Under the pieces are notes generated by a model. It was not told where the DNA came from and ran no database searches. It saw nothing but the letters and a program-made list of their open reading frames with translations. Of a DNA stretch of 64,000 bases, positions 1-11,590 are shown one piece after another (the first letter of the stretch is position 1; each line of letters opens with the position of its first letter). Made by a program: the position numbers and the translations under genes. Source of the stretch: Macrostomum hystrix (lineage: Eukaryota > Platyhelminthes > Macrostomidae); contig CATNEN010000001.1 in NCBI GenBank assembly GCA_950097015.1, positions 21,133,501 to 21,197,500 of the forward strand, in the 5' to 3' direction.

Positions 1-1745
1 TGTTGGCCCGTTGGGCTAAGTGAGATTTGTCTCTCTCTCTGACAAAATGCAATCGTCTAGGCCTACTGCTACTACTTCAAGCTACACATGCACAGTCTAC
101 AGCAGTTATATCAGCAGCAGAAGCTAGCTGGCTACTTGACACAGAAAAGTCGCCTAGTGGGATTGTTTACTGGTTGAGATTGTCACTTGCTTACAAATTA
201 GTTAATATAATAATGAGTCCCTAAGGCAAGGCCTGGCAAGCTAATAATGTTTCTGTTATGTTGACTGTAGTGTAGATATTATGTAGGGTGTAGTATATTG
301 ATTGTTGTGTAATTTGGCCAAGTTATTATTGTAGCTCAGATTTAGATGAAAAAGGCCTTAGCCTAACTCTTTACTTTAAGAAATAAATTACTGATAATTT
401 TCTCCTATAGGCCAAAAAGTTTTTTAGGGCACATTTTAACTTGTATAGGGCCTAATAGTACCAGCATTTGAGACTTCTGAGCCTTTGCTTAAACATAGAT
501 TTAGTTAGGCCTAGTTCATTTGCAATAGGCCTAGGGCCTAATGACTGGCATTGCTAGGCCTAGTAGAGTTACACCATTACCAAAAATTTCCTATATCTGT
601 ATCTGTATCTTCAAAATTTACCTATATTCTATCTGTATGTGTATCCATATCTGTATCTAAAAAATTATTGTAACTTCCTTTAGTTATGCATAACCTTTCT
701 ATTATGTGCATTGTGTTTTCTAGTCTCTTATGAATATGTGTAACTCAGAGAAATGCAATAAGATATATAGGCCTAGTTTGCTCTCCAGGTGGCCTACTAT
801 ACAAGGCCCTATTCTCTGCTTGGCACAACTTCCTTAATTTAATGCAAGATGCATGTGGCATTGTCTCTATTGTCTCTATGTTGTTTGTTTTACTCACATT
901 AGTGCAAACTATATTTGAGAACTGAAGATAGTTATTCTATATTCTAAGCAGATTCCCTAATATAGAATTAAATATTCTAGGTAGATTCCATATTAAGAAA
1001 TAAAAACATTATGAAGGCTGGGTAGGTTGGATAGTTATATTGTTAAAACCCTAAATTAATATTGAGTATATGACTATTGAGTTTTTATGAGACTAAAAAG
1101 TAAATAACAAAAAATAAAAATAATTTCAAGAGGGCTAGTAGGCCTAACAGATGGTGACACTAGTCCTTCAGACAGAGAGAAAGCAGTTATGAATATTCTA
1201 TTGACTCCTAAGCATGCTTGTGAATAATGAAATTCTAAAGTCATAGATGCACTTTTGTCATTTTAAAGTAGAAAGTACTAGTTTAAAGAAACAGATTATA
1301 TTATTTTTTTCTAAAAACTTGAGTCTTTCATTTTGTTTGGATCATATCAGTAGAAAAAAGCTTTTAAAAATAAATTGAAAGTAAGTAGCATTTTTTAAAT
1401 TTATCTTAAGAATTTAAATAGTTATTATAGATTATATTATTTTTATAACCCTTTTATAGAGCTTACTAAATGTGTGCTATTTTGTTTTTATCTACCATCT
1501 TTAAATCCGATAGTCCTATTAAAGTAAAAAACTTTATAACTAGTTTGCCTCAGCTAAACATGTTTGATAAAAATAATTGAAAATAGACAAAAATATAAAT
1601 CCCTTTTCATTTTGATTTCATTATTAAAACCAAAACACCAAATATAAAAAACAACAACAATTATGCTATTCTGATAATAAAAAAATTAAATCAATTTCTT
1701 GTTTGTTTTTAAGCTAAACCATACAACAAACACAAAAAGACAAAA
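1..1745. other. AT-rich intergenic flank, no gene seen
   Basis: I see no convincing coding sequence here. The stretch is AT-rich and contains six exact copies of the 8-bp palindrome TAGGCCTA (58, 506, 526, 555, 768, 1139), plus several partial GGCCTA copies. A degenerate TATCTG microsatellite lies at about 590-655. The final part (from about 1690) is presumably promoter and 5' leader of PHAX. A possible 3' splice site (TTTTTAAG, ending 1713) sits 32 nt before the PHAX ATG. Confidence 0.6.
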
Positions 1746-4374
1746 ATGGCTGCAATGCAGGAGGCAAGAAAATCTTCCAACAATTTGTCTGACAGTGACT
1801 CAGATGACGATTCGTCAGTTTCACACAGTAGTGCCAGTGACGATTCCGATTCCCAGTTGTGTCCGCCAGTTAAAAAGCGTACCTGGCTAGCCAACAGCAG
1901 CCAGACCAATCCAGCAGAGACTGACGCTCCACCTGCTTCCGGTTCGCATGTCTCTTCTAGCAGGGCGGCTGCTGGTGAAGCCTGGCGGCGGGCGTTCCAG
2001 GAGGGCGCCATTGACAGTCAGCTGTCTAGAGCTGTCGGCTTTGTTAGCGGCGGCGTGCCTAATATTGACAGGTATCTGAAATGACCATGCGTTGAGCCTA
2101 ACACATTTTTGGCACCTGACTAATGACACACCCTGAAACCTGTATAATAACACCCTGAAACCTGTATAATAACACCCTGAAACCTGAATAATATTATCCT
2201 GAAACCTGTATAATATTATCCTGAAACCTGTATAATATTATCCTGAAACCTGTATAATAACACCCTGAAACCTGTATAATATTATCCTGAAACCTGTATA
2301 ATAACACCCTGAAACCTGTATAATAACACCCTGAAACCTGTATAATATTATCCTGAAACCTGTATAATATTATCCTGAAACCTGTATAATATTATCCTGA
2401 AACCTGTATAATAACACCCTGAAACCTGTATAATATTATCCTGAAACCTGTATAATATTATCCTGAAACCTGTATAATATTATCCTGAAACCTGTATAAT
2501 AACACCCTGAAACCTGTATAATATTATCCTGAAACCTGTATAATAAAACCCTGAAACCTGTGTCCTTATACCCTGAAACCTGTATCTTTATACCCTGAAA
2601 CCTGTGTCCTTATACCCTGAAACCTGTATCTTTATACCCTGAAACCTGTGTCCTTATACCCTGAAACCCGTGTCTAACACCCTGAAACCCATTGGCACGC
2701 AGGGACACGGAGGCCTACAACTACAAGCTGGCGCCTCGCCTACCCAACAAGCAGGCTCGCCTAGCCAAGCGCAAAGCAGATCTGGCCGCTATTTCTGCCG
2801 CAGTCGCAGCCGACGCGGACGAATATTCCACCCGTCAGCTGGAGCTGGAAGAGTTCGGTGTCCCGAATCCCAACGCTCTGCCTCCCACCGACGCTCAGAT
2901 CGACCTGCGCCAACAGTTGGAAGCCAAGAAGCGCAAGCGAAACAGGGACAAACGCCTGGCCAGACAGAGGAAAAGGGCGGAGAGTGTGCGCAGTGGCGAG
3001 ACTGCCGATGCCGACGCTGCTGCTGCTGGTGGGGCCATGGAGGTCGATACGCGGAAGAGGTCAAAACAGGAGAAACGGCATCGCAATCGAGATGGGGTGA
3101 GAATGCTGGATTTTCTATGTTGGCTTTTTATGGTGTTCTGTCAGTCTGTAGCTGTCCTGTCCGGCTGTAGCTGTGCTGTTCTGTCAGTCTGTAGCTGTCC
3201 TGTCCGAATGTAGCTGTGCTGTTCTGTCAGTCTGTAGCTGTCCTGTTCTGTCAGTCTGTAGGTAGCTGTCCTGTCCGACTGTAGCTGTCCTGTCCGACTG
3301 TAGCTGTGCTGTTCTGTCAGTCTGTAGCTGTCCTGTTCTGTCAGTCTGTAGCTGTCCTGTTCTGTCAGTCTGTAGGTAGCTGTCCTGTCCGACTGTAGCT
3401 GTCCTGTCCGACTGTAGCTGTGCTGTTCTGTCAGTCTGTAGCTGTCCTGTTCTGTCAGTCTGTAGCTGTCCTGTTTTGTCAGTCTGTAGCTGTGCTGTTC
3501 TGTCAGTCTGTAGCTGTCCTGTCCGAATGTAGCTGTGCTGTTCTGTCAGTCTGTAGCTGTCCTGTTCTGTCAGTCTGTAGGTAGCTGTCCTGTCCGACTG
3601 TAGCTGTCCTGTCCGACTGTAGCTGTGCTGTTCTGTCAGTCTGTAGCTGTCCTGTTCTGTCAGTCTGTAGCTGTCCTGTTTTGTCAGTCTGTAGCTGTTC
3701 TGTTCTGTCAGTCTGTAGCTGTTCTGTTCTGTCAGTCTGTAGCTGTCCTGTTTTTTCAGTCTGTAGCTGTCCTGTTCTGTCAGTCTGTAGCTGTCCTGTT
3801 CTGTCAGTCTGTAGCTGTTCTGTCAGTCTGTAGCTGAACCAACCCTCCGCACACCAACCCTCCGCACACCAACCCTCCGCACACCAACCCTCCGCACACC
3901 AACCCTCCGCAGCTGAACCCGTCCCATTCGGTCGAGAAGCTGTCACGTCGGCTGGCCTCTCTACTGCAGGAGCCAAAGCGTCACCTACTGGAGCGAGTGA
4001 TTAACCTGCTGGGTGCCAACAAAGCCATCGAGTTGTACAGAAGAACTCAGGATGTTGAGTCGGCTGGTGGCTTATTGGTTGCCAATGGCAACCGGCGACG
4101 CAGTCCCGGCGGAGTTTATCTCCAGCTGCTGAAATCGGACGACTCCGTCACACCGGAAATTATCCGCTCAGTGTTTGACGGCGAATTGAATTTATCCAAA
4201 GAGAAGCGCAAACTACTGCGAGCTAGACGAAGGCGGCACAAGCCAAGAACAGGAGTTGAAGACAGTGACGCTGCGTTGGCTGCAGCTCCGGCGGCTGATT
4301 CTGAGGCAGCCGAATTGGAAGCGAAAAGAGCGGAACTGCTGGCTCAGTTGGACGCGTTGGAAGATGCGGATTAA
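1746..4374 (+). CDS. PHAX: PHAX, phosphorylated adaptor for RNA export
   Basis: Exons 1746-2071, 2703-3096 and 3913-4374 join in phase to a 393-residue protein, about the length of human PHAX. PHAX bridges the cap-binding complex and CRM1/RanGTP to export U snRNA precursors from the nucleus. The N-terminus has an acidic Ser/Asp stretch (SDSDSDDDSS) like the CK2-phosphorylated region of known PHAX. The segment around IDRDTEAYNY matches the family's conserved TYNY region. Basic NLS-like stretches follow (KKRKRNRDKR). Exon 3 carries the RNA-binding domain: LSRRLASLLQEPKRHLLERV, then NKAIEL and NGNRRRSPGGVYLQLLK, which correspond to the family's GSRRRTPGGVFLNLLK block. The C-terminus is Lys/Arg-rich, then acidic. 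Donors are G|GTATCT and G|GTGAGA. The second acceptor is CCGCAG at the end of a minisatellite. A poly(A) signal lies near 4412. Confidence 0.93.
2110..2695 (+). repeat. 22-bp minisatellite filling PHAX intron 1
   Basis: About 26 head-to-tail copies of a roughly 22-bp unit built on CCTGAAACCTGTATAATA. The middle of the array alternates ...ATTAT and ...ACAC endings. The 3' part shifts to variants with GTGTCCTTATA. It begins about 40 nt after the donor and runs almost to the acceptor at 2702. Confidence 0.95.
3127..3836 (+). repeat. About 24-bp minisatellite in PHAX intron 2
   Basis: A tandem array of units CTGTCCTGTTCTGTCAG + TCTGTAG, with shorter and longer variants and some higher-order duplication (blocks with GTAGGTAGCTG). 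In the transcript sense each unit is pyrimidine-rich and ends in CAG and TAG, so it resembles a row of 3' splice sites ahead of the true acceptor. Confidence 0.95.
3838..3912 (+). repeat. 15-bp minisatellite ending in the PHAX exon 3 acceptor
   Basis: Five copies of CAACCCTCCGCACAC. In the last copy CCGCAC becomes CCGCAG, and that CAG is the splice acceptor of exon 3. The words AGCTGAACC at the exon start also occur immediately before the first copy (3832-3840), so the array sits between duplicated acceptor edges. Confidence 0.85.
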
Positions 4375-5104
4375 AATAAATTATTGTGCCGATGTCCGTA
4401 TCATACTACTTAATAAATGTCTTGTCAGTAGTGTACTGAGTTCTTCTCTTATTTAATCAATATAAGGCTTCACGTGCAATTTTATTACGAGTGTTTGTAT
4501 TGCAGAAAATTTATTTGAAAATAAGGAGTTTGTTAGCAGTGAGTTCATTAACGCGCTACATCAGGTAAATCACTTCTGAGTTCTAACCAGAGATTTGTTT
4601 TTAAGCTTGAAGCTTGGTGATTAGTTTCGAGTACTATTTTGTTTCATATTCAGGCAATCGATCCAAAAATGCTATGAATTATTTATGCCTTGAGGCAGAG
4701 TGTATCGAAATTGTAAGAATATGAAAGTAGTTTGTTCATTATTTCAATTTTAATCTAAATTATACAAATTTAATAGTTAATATCTGGTAAAAAATCACAT
4801 TTCCATTTTCCGTAAATGAGGTCATATTTTTTTCAATTTATAATGTGTACCTTTGAGTGGGAGTACTTTAATAAAACGAATTCAAATTTAATGACACTTT
4901 AACTAGATAATGCCCTGTAACACAAGCATTTATATGTCTATCTAACTTCATTGATATTTGTTTTCAAAAAGTGGATTACATAAACTAAAGTCTATTTGCT
5001 CGCTTGAAATTTTCAGCATTCAATCAATTGTCTTTACATTATTTTTTATTTTGTTGTAAAAAACTACAGTAATTTACACCATAGACCATTTCTATACTCC
5101 TCAT
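4375..5104. other. PHAX 3' UTR and AT-rich intergenic DNA
   Basis: Two AATAAA-type signals follow the PHAX stop (near 4375 and 4412). The remainder to 5104 is AT-rich unique sequence in which I see no gene. Confidence 0.6.
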
Positions 5105-6330
5105 ATTTCTCCTACCCCAATCTGCAGTATTCCCATATTTCTCCTACCCCCAATCTGCAGTATTCCCATATTTCTCCTACCCCCAATCTGCAGTATTCCC
5201 ATATTTCTCCTACCCCCAATCTGCAGTATTCCCATATTTCTCCCCCCAATCTGCAGTATTCCCATATTTCTCCTACCCCAATCTGCAGTATTCCCATATT
5301 TCTCCTACCCCAATCTGCAGTATTCCCATATTTCTCCCCCCAATCTGAAGTATTCCCATATTTCTCCCACCCCAATCTGCAGTATTCCCATATTTCTCCC
5401 ACCCCAATCTGCAGTATTCCCATATTTCTCCTACCCCCAATCTGCAGTATTCCCATATTTCTCCTACCCCCAATCTGCAGTATTCCCATATTTCTCCTAC
5501 CCCAATCTGCAGTATTCCCATATTTCTCCCACCCCAATCTGCAGTATTCCCATATTTCTCCTACCCCAATCTGCAGTATTACCATATTTCTCCCACCCCA
5601 ATCTGCAGTATTCCCATATTTCTCCCACCCCAATCTGCAGTATTCCCATATTTCTCCCACCCCAATCTGCAGTATTCCCATATTTCTCCTACCCCAATCT
5701 GCAGTATTCCCATATTTCTCCTACCCCAATCTGCAGTATTCCCATATTTCTCCTACCCCCAATCTGCAGTATTCCCATATTTCTCCTACCCCCTATCTGC
5801 AGTATTCCCATATTTCTCCTACCCCCAATCTGCAGTATTCCCATATTTCTCCTACCCCAATCTGCAGTATTACCATATTTCTCCCACCCCAATCTGCAGT
5901 ATTCCCATATTTCTCCTACCCCAATCTGCAGTATTCCCATATTTCTCCCCCCAATCTGCAGTATTCCCATATTTCTCCTACCCCAATCTGCAGTATTCCC
6001 ATATTTCTCCCACCCCAATCTGCAGTATTCCCATATTTCTCCTACCCCCTATCTGCAGTATTCCCATATTTCTCCTACCCCCAATCTGCAGTATTCCCAT
6101 ATTTCTCCTACCCCAATCTGCAGTATTACCATATTTCTCCCACCCTAATCTGCAGTATTCCCATATTTCTCCTACCCCAATCTGCAGTATTACCATATTT
6201 CTCCCACCCCAATCTGCAGTATTCCCATATTTTTCCTACCCCCAATCTGCAGTATTCCCATATTTTTCCTACCCCCAATCTGCAGTATTCCCATATTTTT
6301 CCTACCCCCAATCTGCAGTATTCCCATATT
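5105..6330 (+). repeat. 32-bp satellite upstream of PWP2
   Basis: About 38 copies of a 31-33 bp unit with the parts CCCATATTTCTCCTACC and CCAATCTGCAGTATT. Every unit holds a PstI-type CTGCAG. In the PWP2 sense each is a pyrimidine tract followed by TCTGCAG. Copies are nearly identical, so the expansion or homogenisation is recent. Minus-strand open frames of up to 189 residues are only the translated repeat. Confidence 0.97.
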
Positions 6331-6440
6331 TGTCCAATTTTTTCATAAATCTTTTTTCCTTGATCTTTAGAAAATAGGTTTTTCGTTTGAATATTTTATT
6401 TGCTTCCTAATTTTAAGTTTGATGTGAAAATATCCCATAA

Positions 6441-6484
6441 TTTTTTTCAGCTTGCGGGACTTCTCCCCACCCGGTCACCTCGGC
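6441..6484 (+). promoter_or_regulatory. Splice acceptor and 5' leader of PWP2
   Basis: TTTTTTTCAG ends at 6450, 34 nt before the ATG. No coding or obvious non-coding exon is visible upstream. It could be the acceptor of a 5' UTR intron or a spliced-leader trans-splice site. Confidence 0.6.
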
Positions 6485-9400
6485 ATGGACTTTCGCTTCT
6501 CCAACCTGCTAGGCAGTGTGTACCGCCTTGGCAACGTTTGTTTCACCTCCGATGGCTTTCAGCTCATCAGCCCAGTGGGCAATCGCATCACGGTGTTCGA
6601 CTTGAGACACGACCGGTCGCACACTCTACAATTGGAGGCTTCTCACGATATTGAGCACATCGCCTTGTCGCCGGACAATACCTTGTTGCTAGCTGTAGAT
6701 TGCAAAGGCGAAGCTCACCTGGTTGCTATGGCAACCGGTGCACCGATTGCTCGTCAGAAATTTCAATCGAAAGTCAGCGCCCTGGCCTACTCGCCCGACG
6801 GCGCTTATTTTGCTATCGCCAGGGACAATCGGGTTCACGTTTATCACGGACCTGGCCTACAGAAATACTTTAACCAGTTTAAACTGTACCGTAGTTACTA
6901 TGGCAACAAAGACGAGGTGACAGCAATGGGTTGGAGCTCCAATTCCAAAGCGTTTGCTTGCGCCTGTAGGGATTTACAGGTGAGCTTTTTGGGAAGAATC
7001 TGACAATTAATTTATTTCAATTGAGTAATGACTGGACTAGCCCCAGATTCGAACCCGGGACGATCGCGGCAAGATTCGAATTCGCTGTACCATCCAGCTA
7101 CTCCACCCCAGCTTATCTGCTTGTCTATCTGCTAATTTATTTGTTTTAATTGCTTATGACTGGACTAGCCCCAGAATCGAACCCCGGACGATTGCGGCGA
7201 GGGTCAAATGCGCTTTACCACTGCGCCAGTCTACCCCAGTCTGTCTGCTTGTCTTTCTTACTTATTTGAATTGAATTCACTCTGGAACAGGTTCGAGTGT
7301 TCTCGCTTCACAAGTCGGCCCGCCTGCCCGGCTGCTACAGTCTCGGCGGCTTCACCGAGGACATCATGTCGGTGGCCTTCCTGCCCGACTCGCTGGATCT
7401 TGTTGCCGTTTCGAAGGCCGGCTTCGTCATGCTCTGGCAGTGCGACGCCAAGCCGGAGGAGCTGGACTGCCAGAAGGCGCTTAACACCGGCAAGTCCTCC
7501 GTAAACGCTGCGGCTGTAATTCCTCCTGTGGACGAAGATTCTAGTTCATCGTCGTCGTCAGACGATGAAGCCAAGAAGCCGGACAGTGTTGACGCTGACG
7601 AGGTGACTAAGAAAGTTTTCAAGCTGCGCTATTTGAAGCCGAAGAAGATGCGTCTGAGAGAGGACACCGAGGACAGCAAGCGGGTCTCGGCTGGTGTTCT
7701 GTGCGCCAGCGTGTGCCCAGAAACTAGACAGATGATCTGCGGCACTGATGATGGCCGCGTCATGCTCTACTCTATTGAGAACTGCGGCCTGCTGCTGTCT
7801 CTGCAGGTTTGTTCTGTTTTTGTAGAATAAGTGGCTAGTGGCCTAACTCTGCTCTTAACTCGACATTGCTTCAGTTCAACAGCTGTTAAAATGGTTACCA
7901 GCATTCCACTGATTTACGATTGGGATTTCCCTGATTTATTATTGGGATTCCCCTAATTTATGATTGGGATCCCTGATTTACAATTGGGATTTCCCTGATT
8001 TATTATTGGGATTCTCCTGATCTATGATTGGTATTCCCCTGATTTACAATTAGGTGTACTTGATTTACAAATTGGATTTCCCTGGTTTACAATTGGGATT
8101 CCCTGGTTTACAATTGGGATTCCCTGGTTTACAATTGGGATTCCCCTGGTTTACAATTGGGATTTCCCTGGTTTACAATTGGGATTCCATGGTTTACAAT
8201 TGGGATTCCCCTGGTTTACAATTGGGATTTCCCTGGTTTACAATTGGGATTCTCCTGATCTATTCTCCTGATTTACAATTGGAATTCCCCTAATTTATGA
8301 TTGGGTTTTCCCTGGTTTATTATGGGGATCTCCTCTAATTGTAATTAGAATTTCCCTTATTTAGGATTGGGATTTTCCTCGCTTTTATAATTGGGATTTC
8401 CCTAACTTATGTGTTGTGTCTTGGCCTAATGGCCGACGGAGGGAGATGGGATTGGGTCCACCGCCCGAGACACCCAGGTCCCAGCCCAACCCTGCCTAAC
8501 AAGTCTGATTGGTTCCGCGAGAGTTTGCAGAATCAACCACCCTGGGACTAGCGAGAGTTCACTCAGTCTTCCCACCGGCCCAACGCTGCACTCCCGGAAG
8601 AAAGTAGACACGAACTCACCTATGCTAGGCCAGGGTTGAGGCGTAAGCCTCTCACAAACCCTGACCTAGGCAGGCACGGGCGCAGAAAGGGGTGCGACAG
8701 ACATAAACACGGGTCACACACAGAGCAGGGCAAAGTGCATATGCACGGCACAACATATGATTGGGATTTCCCTAATTTATGATTGGGATTTCCCTAATTT
8801 ATTATTAGGATTTCCCTAAATTTTTATTGGGATTTCCCTAATTTATGATTGGGATTTCCCTAATTTATGATTGAGATTTCCCTAGCTTTTGTGGTATCCC
8901 TCATTTGTTTTCATTTTCCTTTGATCTAACTAGAGCTAGAATTACCCTGACTAGTAAAACAGTTACTTCTCAGCACATTTCTCCCACCCTCGGCCAGGTG
9001 TGCGACTCCCCAGTAGACGCGGTGTCGGTGTCGCCAGACGGGCTGTGGATCGCCGCAGCCGGGGCAGCTCACGGCCAGCTGTTGGTGTGGGACTGGCGCG
9101 CCTCCGCCTACGTGATGCGCCAGGCGGGCAGCTTCAACTGTCTGAGGTGCGCCGCCTTCTCGCCAGACGGCGGCCAACTTGTCTGCGGCTACAGCGACGG
9201 CCGGGTCAGACTGTGGAACTCCCAGTCCAGCTTGTCATTCGCCACAATGACTGAGCACACCAGCTGCATCACTGGCGTCAGGTTCTGCAATAAGCGAGTT
9301 GTCATAGCCAGTTCAGCTGACGGCTCCGTTAGAGCCTGGGACTTGGGTCGCTACAAGAACTTCCGCACTTTGGTGTCGCCGACGCCGCTGCAGTTGAGCT

Positions 9401-11590
9401 GCCTGGATGTCGACTCGTCCGGAGATCTCATTGCGGCCGGCTGCTTGGACGAATTCCACCTGTTGATGTGGTCGCTGAAAACTGGCAGGTTGCTGACTAC
9501 CTTGACTGGCCACACCGCGCCAGTGTCCTGCGTGGCTTTCAGGTGAAATTAAATCACATCCTTGATAACTTGATAACAGTAGAACTACCAAAGGGATATC
9601 CCCCTGACAATTCTTTTGTGCTGCATTCGAACGGAGCAACGCAAGCACACGAAACTCAAGAACACAAGAAACACAAGAAAACAAGAATCAAGTTGCCAGC
9701 TCTTCAGACCGTCGAGATATTCAATAATTCTGTCCGAAGGTCATATTTTTCCCATAAGCGCTAGTGTATTTCATACGCCCCTATACACTAATTAGCACTG
9801 CGCCTCAGTGCGGCGTTGCCAGGCCTTCAAAATCTATCAGCGTGTCATCCGAATGTGCCTGCATCATCTCCGTCTTCGGTGGTCACCCACCTCTCTCGGA
9901 CTGCTGGACCTTCAAGGGCTTCAGCCGGTGGAAATAGGCCACTATGGTCACCCTGACACGAATATCTACAATTTCATTGATCAAGCCTTAGGCGCAGTTC
10001 AACCACACGACATCATCGCCTAGGCTGTCAACCAACCAGTCAACACTGTTAGCATGCTGTTGGCATTCGGGCGCTTCCAAAAAAATCTGGGAAGGGGAGT
10101 ACCCGTCTCATCGTCAGGTTGGTCCTCCAAGGCGTAAATTGCACGAAAACCCCCGAGCCCAAATGAATGTAACCTCGCCATGGAATCGAGCTCGGGACCT
10201 TGGTGCGAATTTAAAAGCACTAAATACAAAATAATTATTATGCCGGACAATACCTATTGCAAATGGATTATAAGATTATATAATTATGAGATCACTATCC
10301 TCTATCGCTCAAATCCCAATCAAATCCCAATCTCCCACCAGGCCGGGCCCAGGTGCCACCGTGCTAGCCAGCGGATCCTGGGACGGCACAGTTCGCCTCT
10401 GGGATGTCCTTGGCTCTGATCAGCAGCCCGAAGTGATTCAATGCGGGCACGATGTTCTGGCGCTGGCCTGGCGACCCGACGGTCAGCAACTGTCCGTTGC
10501 CATTAACAACGGCAGCATCCTGGTGATGGACGCCGTGCCTAGCGGTGGTTCCGTCAGCGAAGTGCCAGAATTTCATTCAACAAAGACCATCGACTGTCGG
10601 CAGGATCTGGGCTACGACAAGCCAGACGGCACCCTCATCAGCGGCCGGCGCCTAGCCGAAGCTGGCAGCGGCTTCAACTCGCTGTCCTACAGTCCGACCG
10701 GGCACCTGCTGCTTGCTGGCGGTCAGTCCAAGTACATCTGCCTGTACTCGCCAGCCGACCAGCTGTTGTTGCGCAAGTTCCCTGTCACAGCGAATCGGAG
10801 CCTGAAGGCTGTGGCCCTGGAGAAGCGAGCCGCTAAACTCATGCGCGATCTGGGCGTTCGAGCCTCCAAAACTGGCAGCACCGACGTCAACTTCGAAGAC
10901 GACAACGTTGACAGCTCCGACGCTCGAGTGTCGGTGACTGACGTGGCATTCAGCCCAGCTGGCGATATGTTCCTTGCCGCCTGCACCGAGGGTGTCCTGC
11001 TGTACTGCTCGCCCGGCTCCCGGCACCTGCTGCCTTCCGAGTCGCTCATCGCCAGCTGTCGAAGGCTGACGCTGCGAGACACTCCGCAGACGGTGGCCGA
11101 GTCGCTGCGTGCGGGCAAATACGGCGACGCCTTGGATGTGGCTCTGCGCATCAATCAATCCGCGCTGGTCCGGCAGTGCCTGGAGGCCACGCCTGTCACG
11201 GGCGGCCTGCCGGACCTGCTCTGCTCCCAGCTGCCGTTGGACACCTGCCGTGACCTGCTGGCGCCTCACCTGGCTGATTGGCTGGCTGATAGCAACCGGC
11301 TTGAGCACTGCCTTGCCTGGTCCAGAGCCCTGGCCAGGGTCTGCTGTCTGGGCCAATCAGCAACGGCCAGGCAGAGGCGCGACCCGGCTCCGGGTTTGAC
11401 CCGACTTCAACGGGCTGTGGGCGAGAGGCGCAATCAGCTGGAGCGCATCTGTGCGGGTAATATGCACACCTTGGACTACCTGTGCCACCTGGCCGGTCTG
11501 GGCGCTGAGACTGCCAATCAGATAGCGATTCATAACGTCTCCGCAGCGCAGTTGCAAAGACGCGAGGAACCGATGGAGCAGGCGGCTTGA
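6485..11590 (+). CDS. PWP2: PWP2, periodic tryptophan protein 2 (SSU processome)
   Basis: Exons 6485-6979, 7291-7806, 8998-9542 and 10342-11590 join in phase to 934 residues (human PWP2 has 919). Pwp2/Utp1 is a tandem WD40 protein of the UTP-B subcomplex that assembles on the 5' ETS of pre-rRNA in the nucleolus. The start MDFRFSNLLGSVYRLGN matches the family N-terminus (RFSNLLGTVYRRGN), which is why I choose 6485. WD repeats continue through GLWIAAAGAAHGQLLVWDW, TEHTSCITGV, RYKNFRTLVSP, GRLLTTLTGH and LASGSWDGTVRLWD, each recognisable in animal PWP2. An acidic Ser/Asp insert lies in exon 2 (about residues 240-255). The C-terminal 200 residues form the Utp12-type helical domain (GDALDVALRINQSALVRQCL). 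The exon 3 acceptor chosen (GGCCAG, 8997) gives a gap-free match to the family. Using CAG at 8973 would add eight residues. Confidence 0.97.
7034..7231 (-). mobile_element. Tandem pair of tRNA-derived SINE fragments in PWP2 intron 1
   Basis: On the minus strand two tRNA-like segments (about 7163-7231 and 7034-7104) show a box-A-like TGGCGCAGTGG or TAGCTGGATGG, and a box B of GGTTCGATTCT or GGTTCGAATCT. Both end GGGGCTAGTC. In the first, the ends GACTGGC and GCTAGTC can pair as an acceptor stem. The arms are too degraded for a tRNA gene. Flanking words (ATTTATTT, CTGCTTGTCT) repeat with a 129-130 bp period, so the pair arose by tandem duplication. Confidence 0.65.
7905..8890 (+). repeat. About 21-bp minisatellite in PWP2 intron 2
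   Basis: Degenerate tandem units of about 21 bp based on TTTACAATTGGGATTCCC and TTTATGATTGGGATTTCCC. The array is split by an inserted element at 8412-8755 and resumes with the same unit on the far side. It fills most of the intron 7807-8997. Confidence 0.9.
8412..8755. mobile_element. Probable solo LTR inserted in the minisatellite
   Basis: A 344-bp stretch of non-repetitive GC-richer sequence interrupts the 21-bp array. It starts TGTTGTGTC and ends GGCACAACA, giving TG...CA termini with a 7-bp inverted repeat. It is flanked by TATG on both sides (8408-8411 and 8756-8759). Removing it and one TATG restores a normal repeat junction (CTTATGATTGGG). This is the signature of an LTR retrotransposon remnant after LTR-LTR recombination. 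A MITE is the alternative. No coding capacity is seen. Confidence 0.65.
9560..10215. mobile_element. Dispersed repeats in PWP2 intron 3, including a SINE copy
   Basis: Read on the minus strand, about 10215 to 10090 matches the SINE family also present at 31940-32251 and 45960-46206: GAGCTCGATTCC box-B-like, then GGCGAGGTTACATT and CGTGCAATTTACGC. A second shared tract at about 9581-9625 (ATCCCCCTGACAATT) recurs in ZIP intron 3 near 13553. The rest is unique intronic sequence. The open frames here are not supported as genes. Confidence 0.55.

Noticed and set aside
27-224. 65-residue frame at the left edge
   Set aside because: No ATG-supported start or homology. It is probably a chance frame in AT-rich flank.
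5112-6311. Repeating minus-strand peptide (GILQIG-type)
   Set aside because: Translation of the 32-bp satellite. Multiple frames are open.
7034-7231. Two tRNA genes on the minus strand
   Set aside because: Box A and B are recognisable, but the T and anticodon arms do not pair properly and the pair is a tandem duplication. A SINE origin fits better.
9468-10250. Small open frames in PWP2 intron 3
   Set aside because: They lie in an intron with SINE and dispersed-repeat sequence and show no family resemblance.
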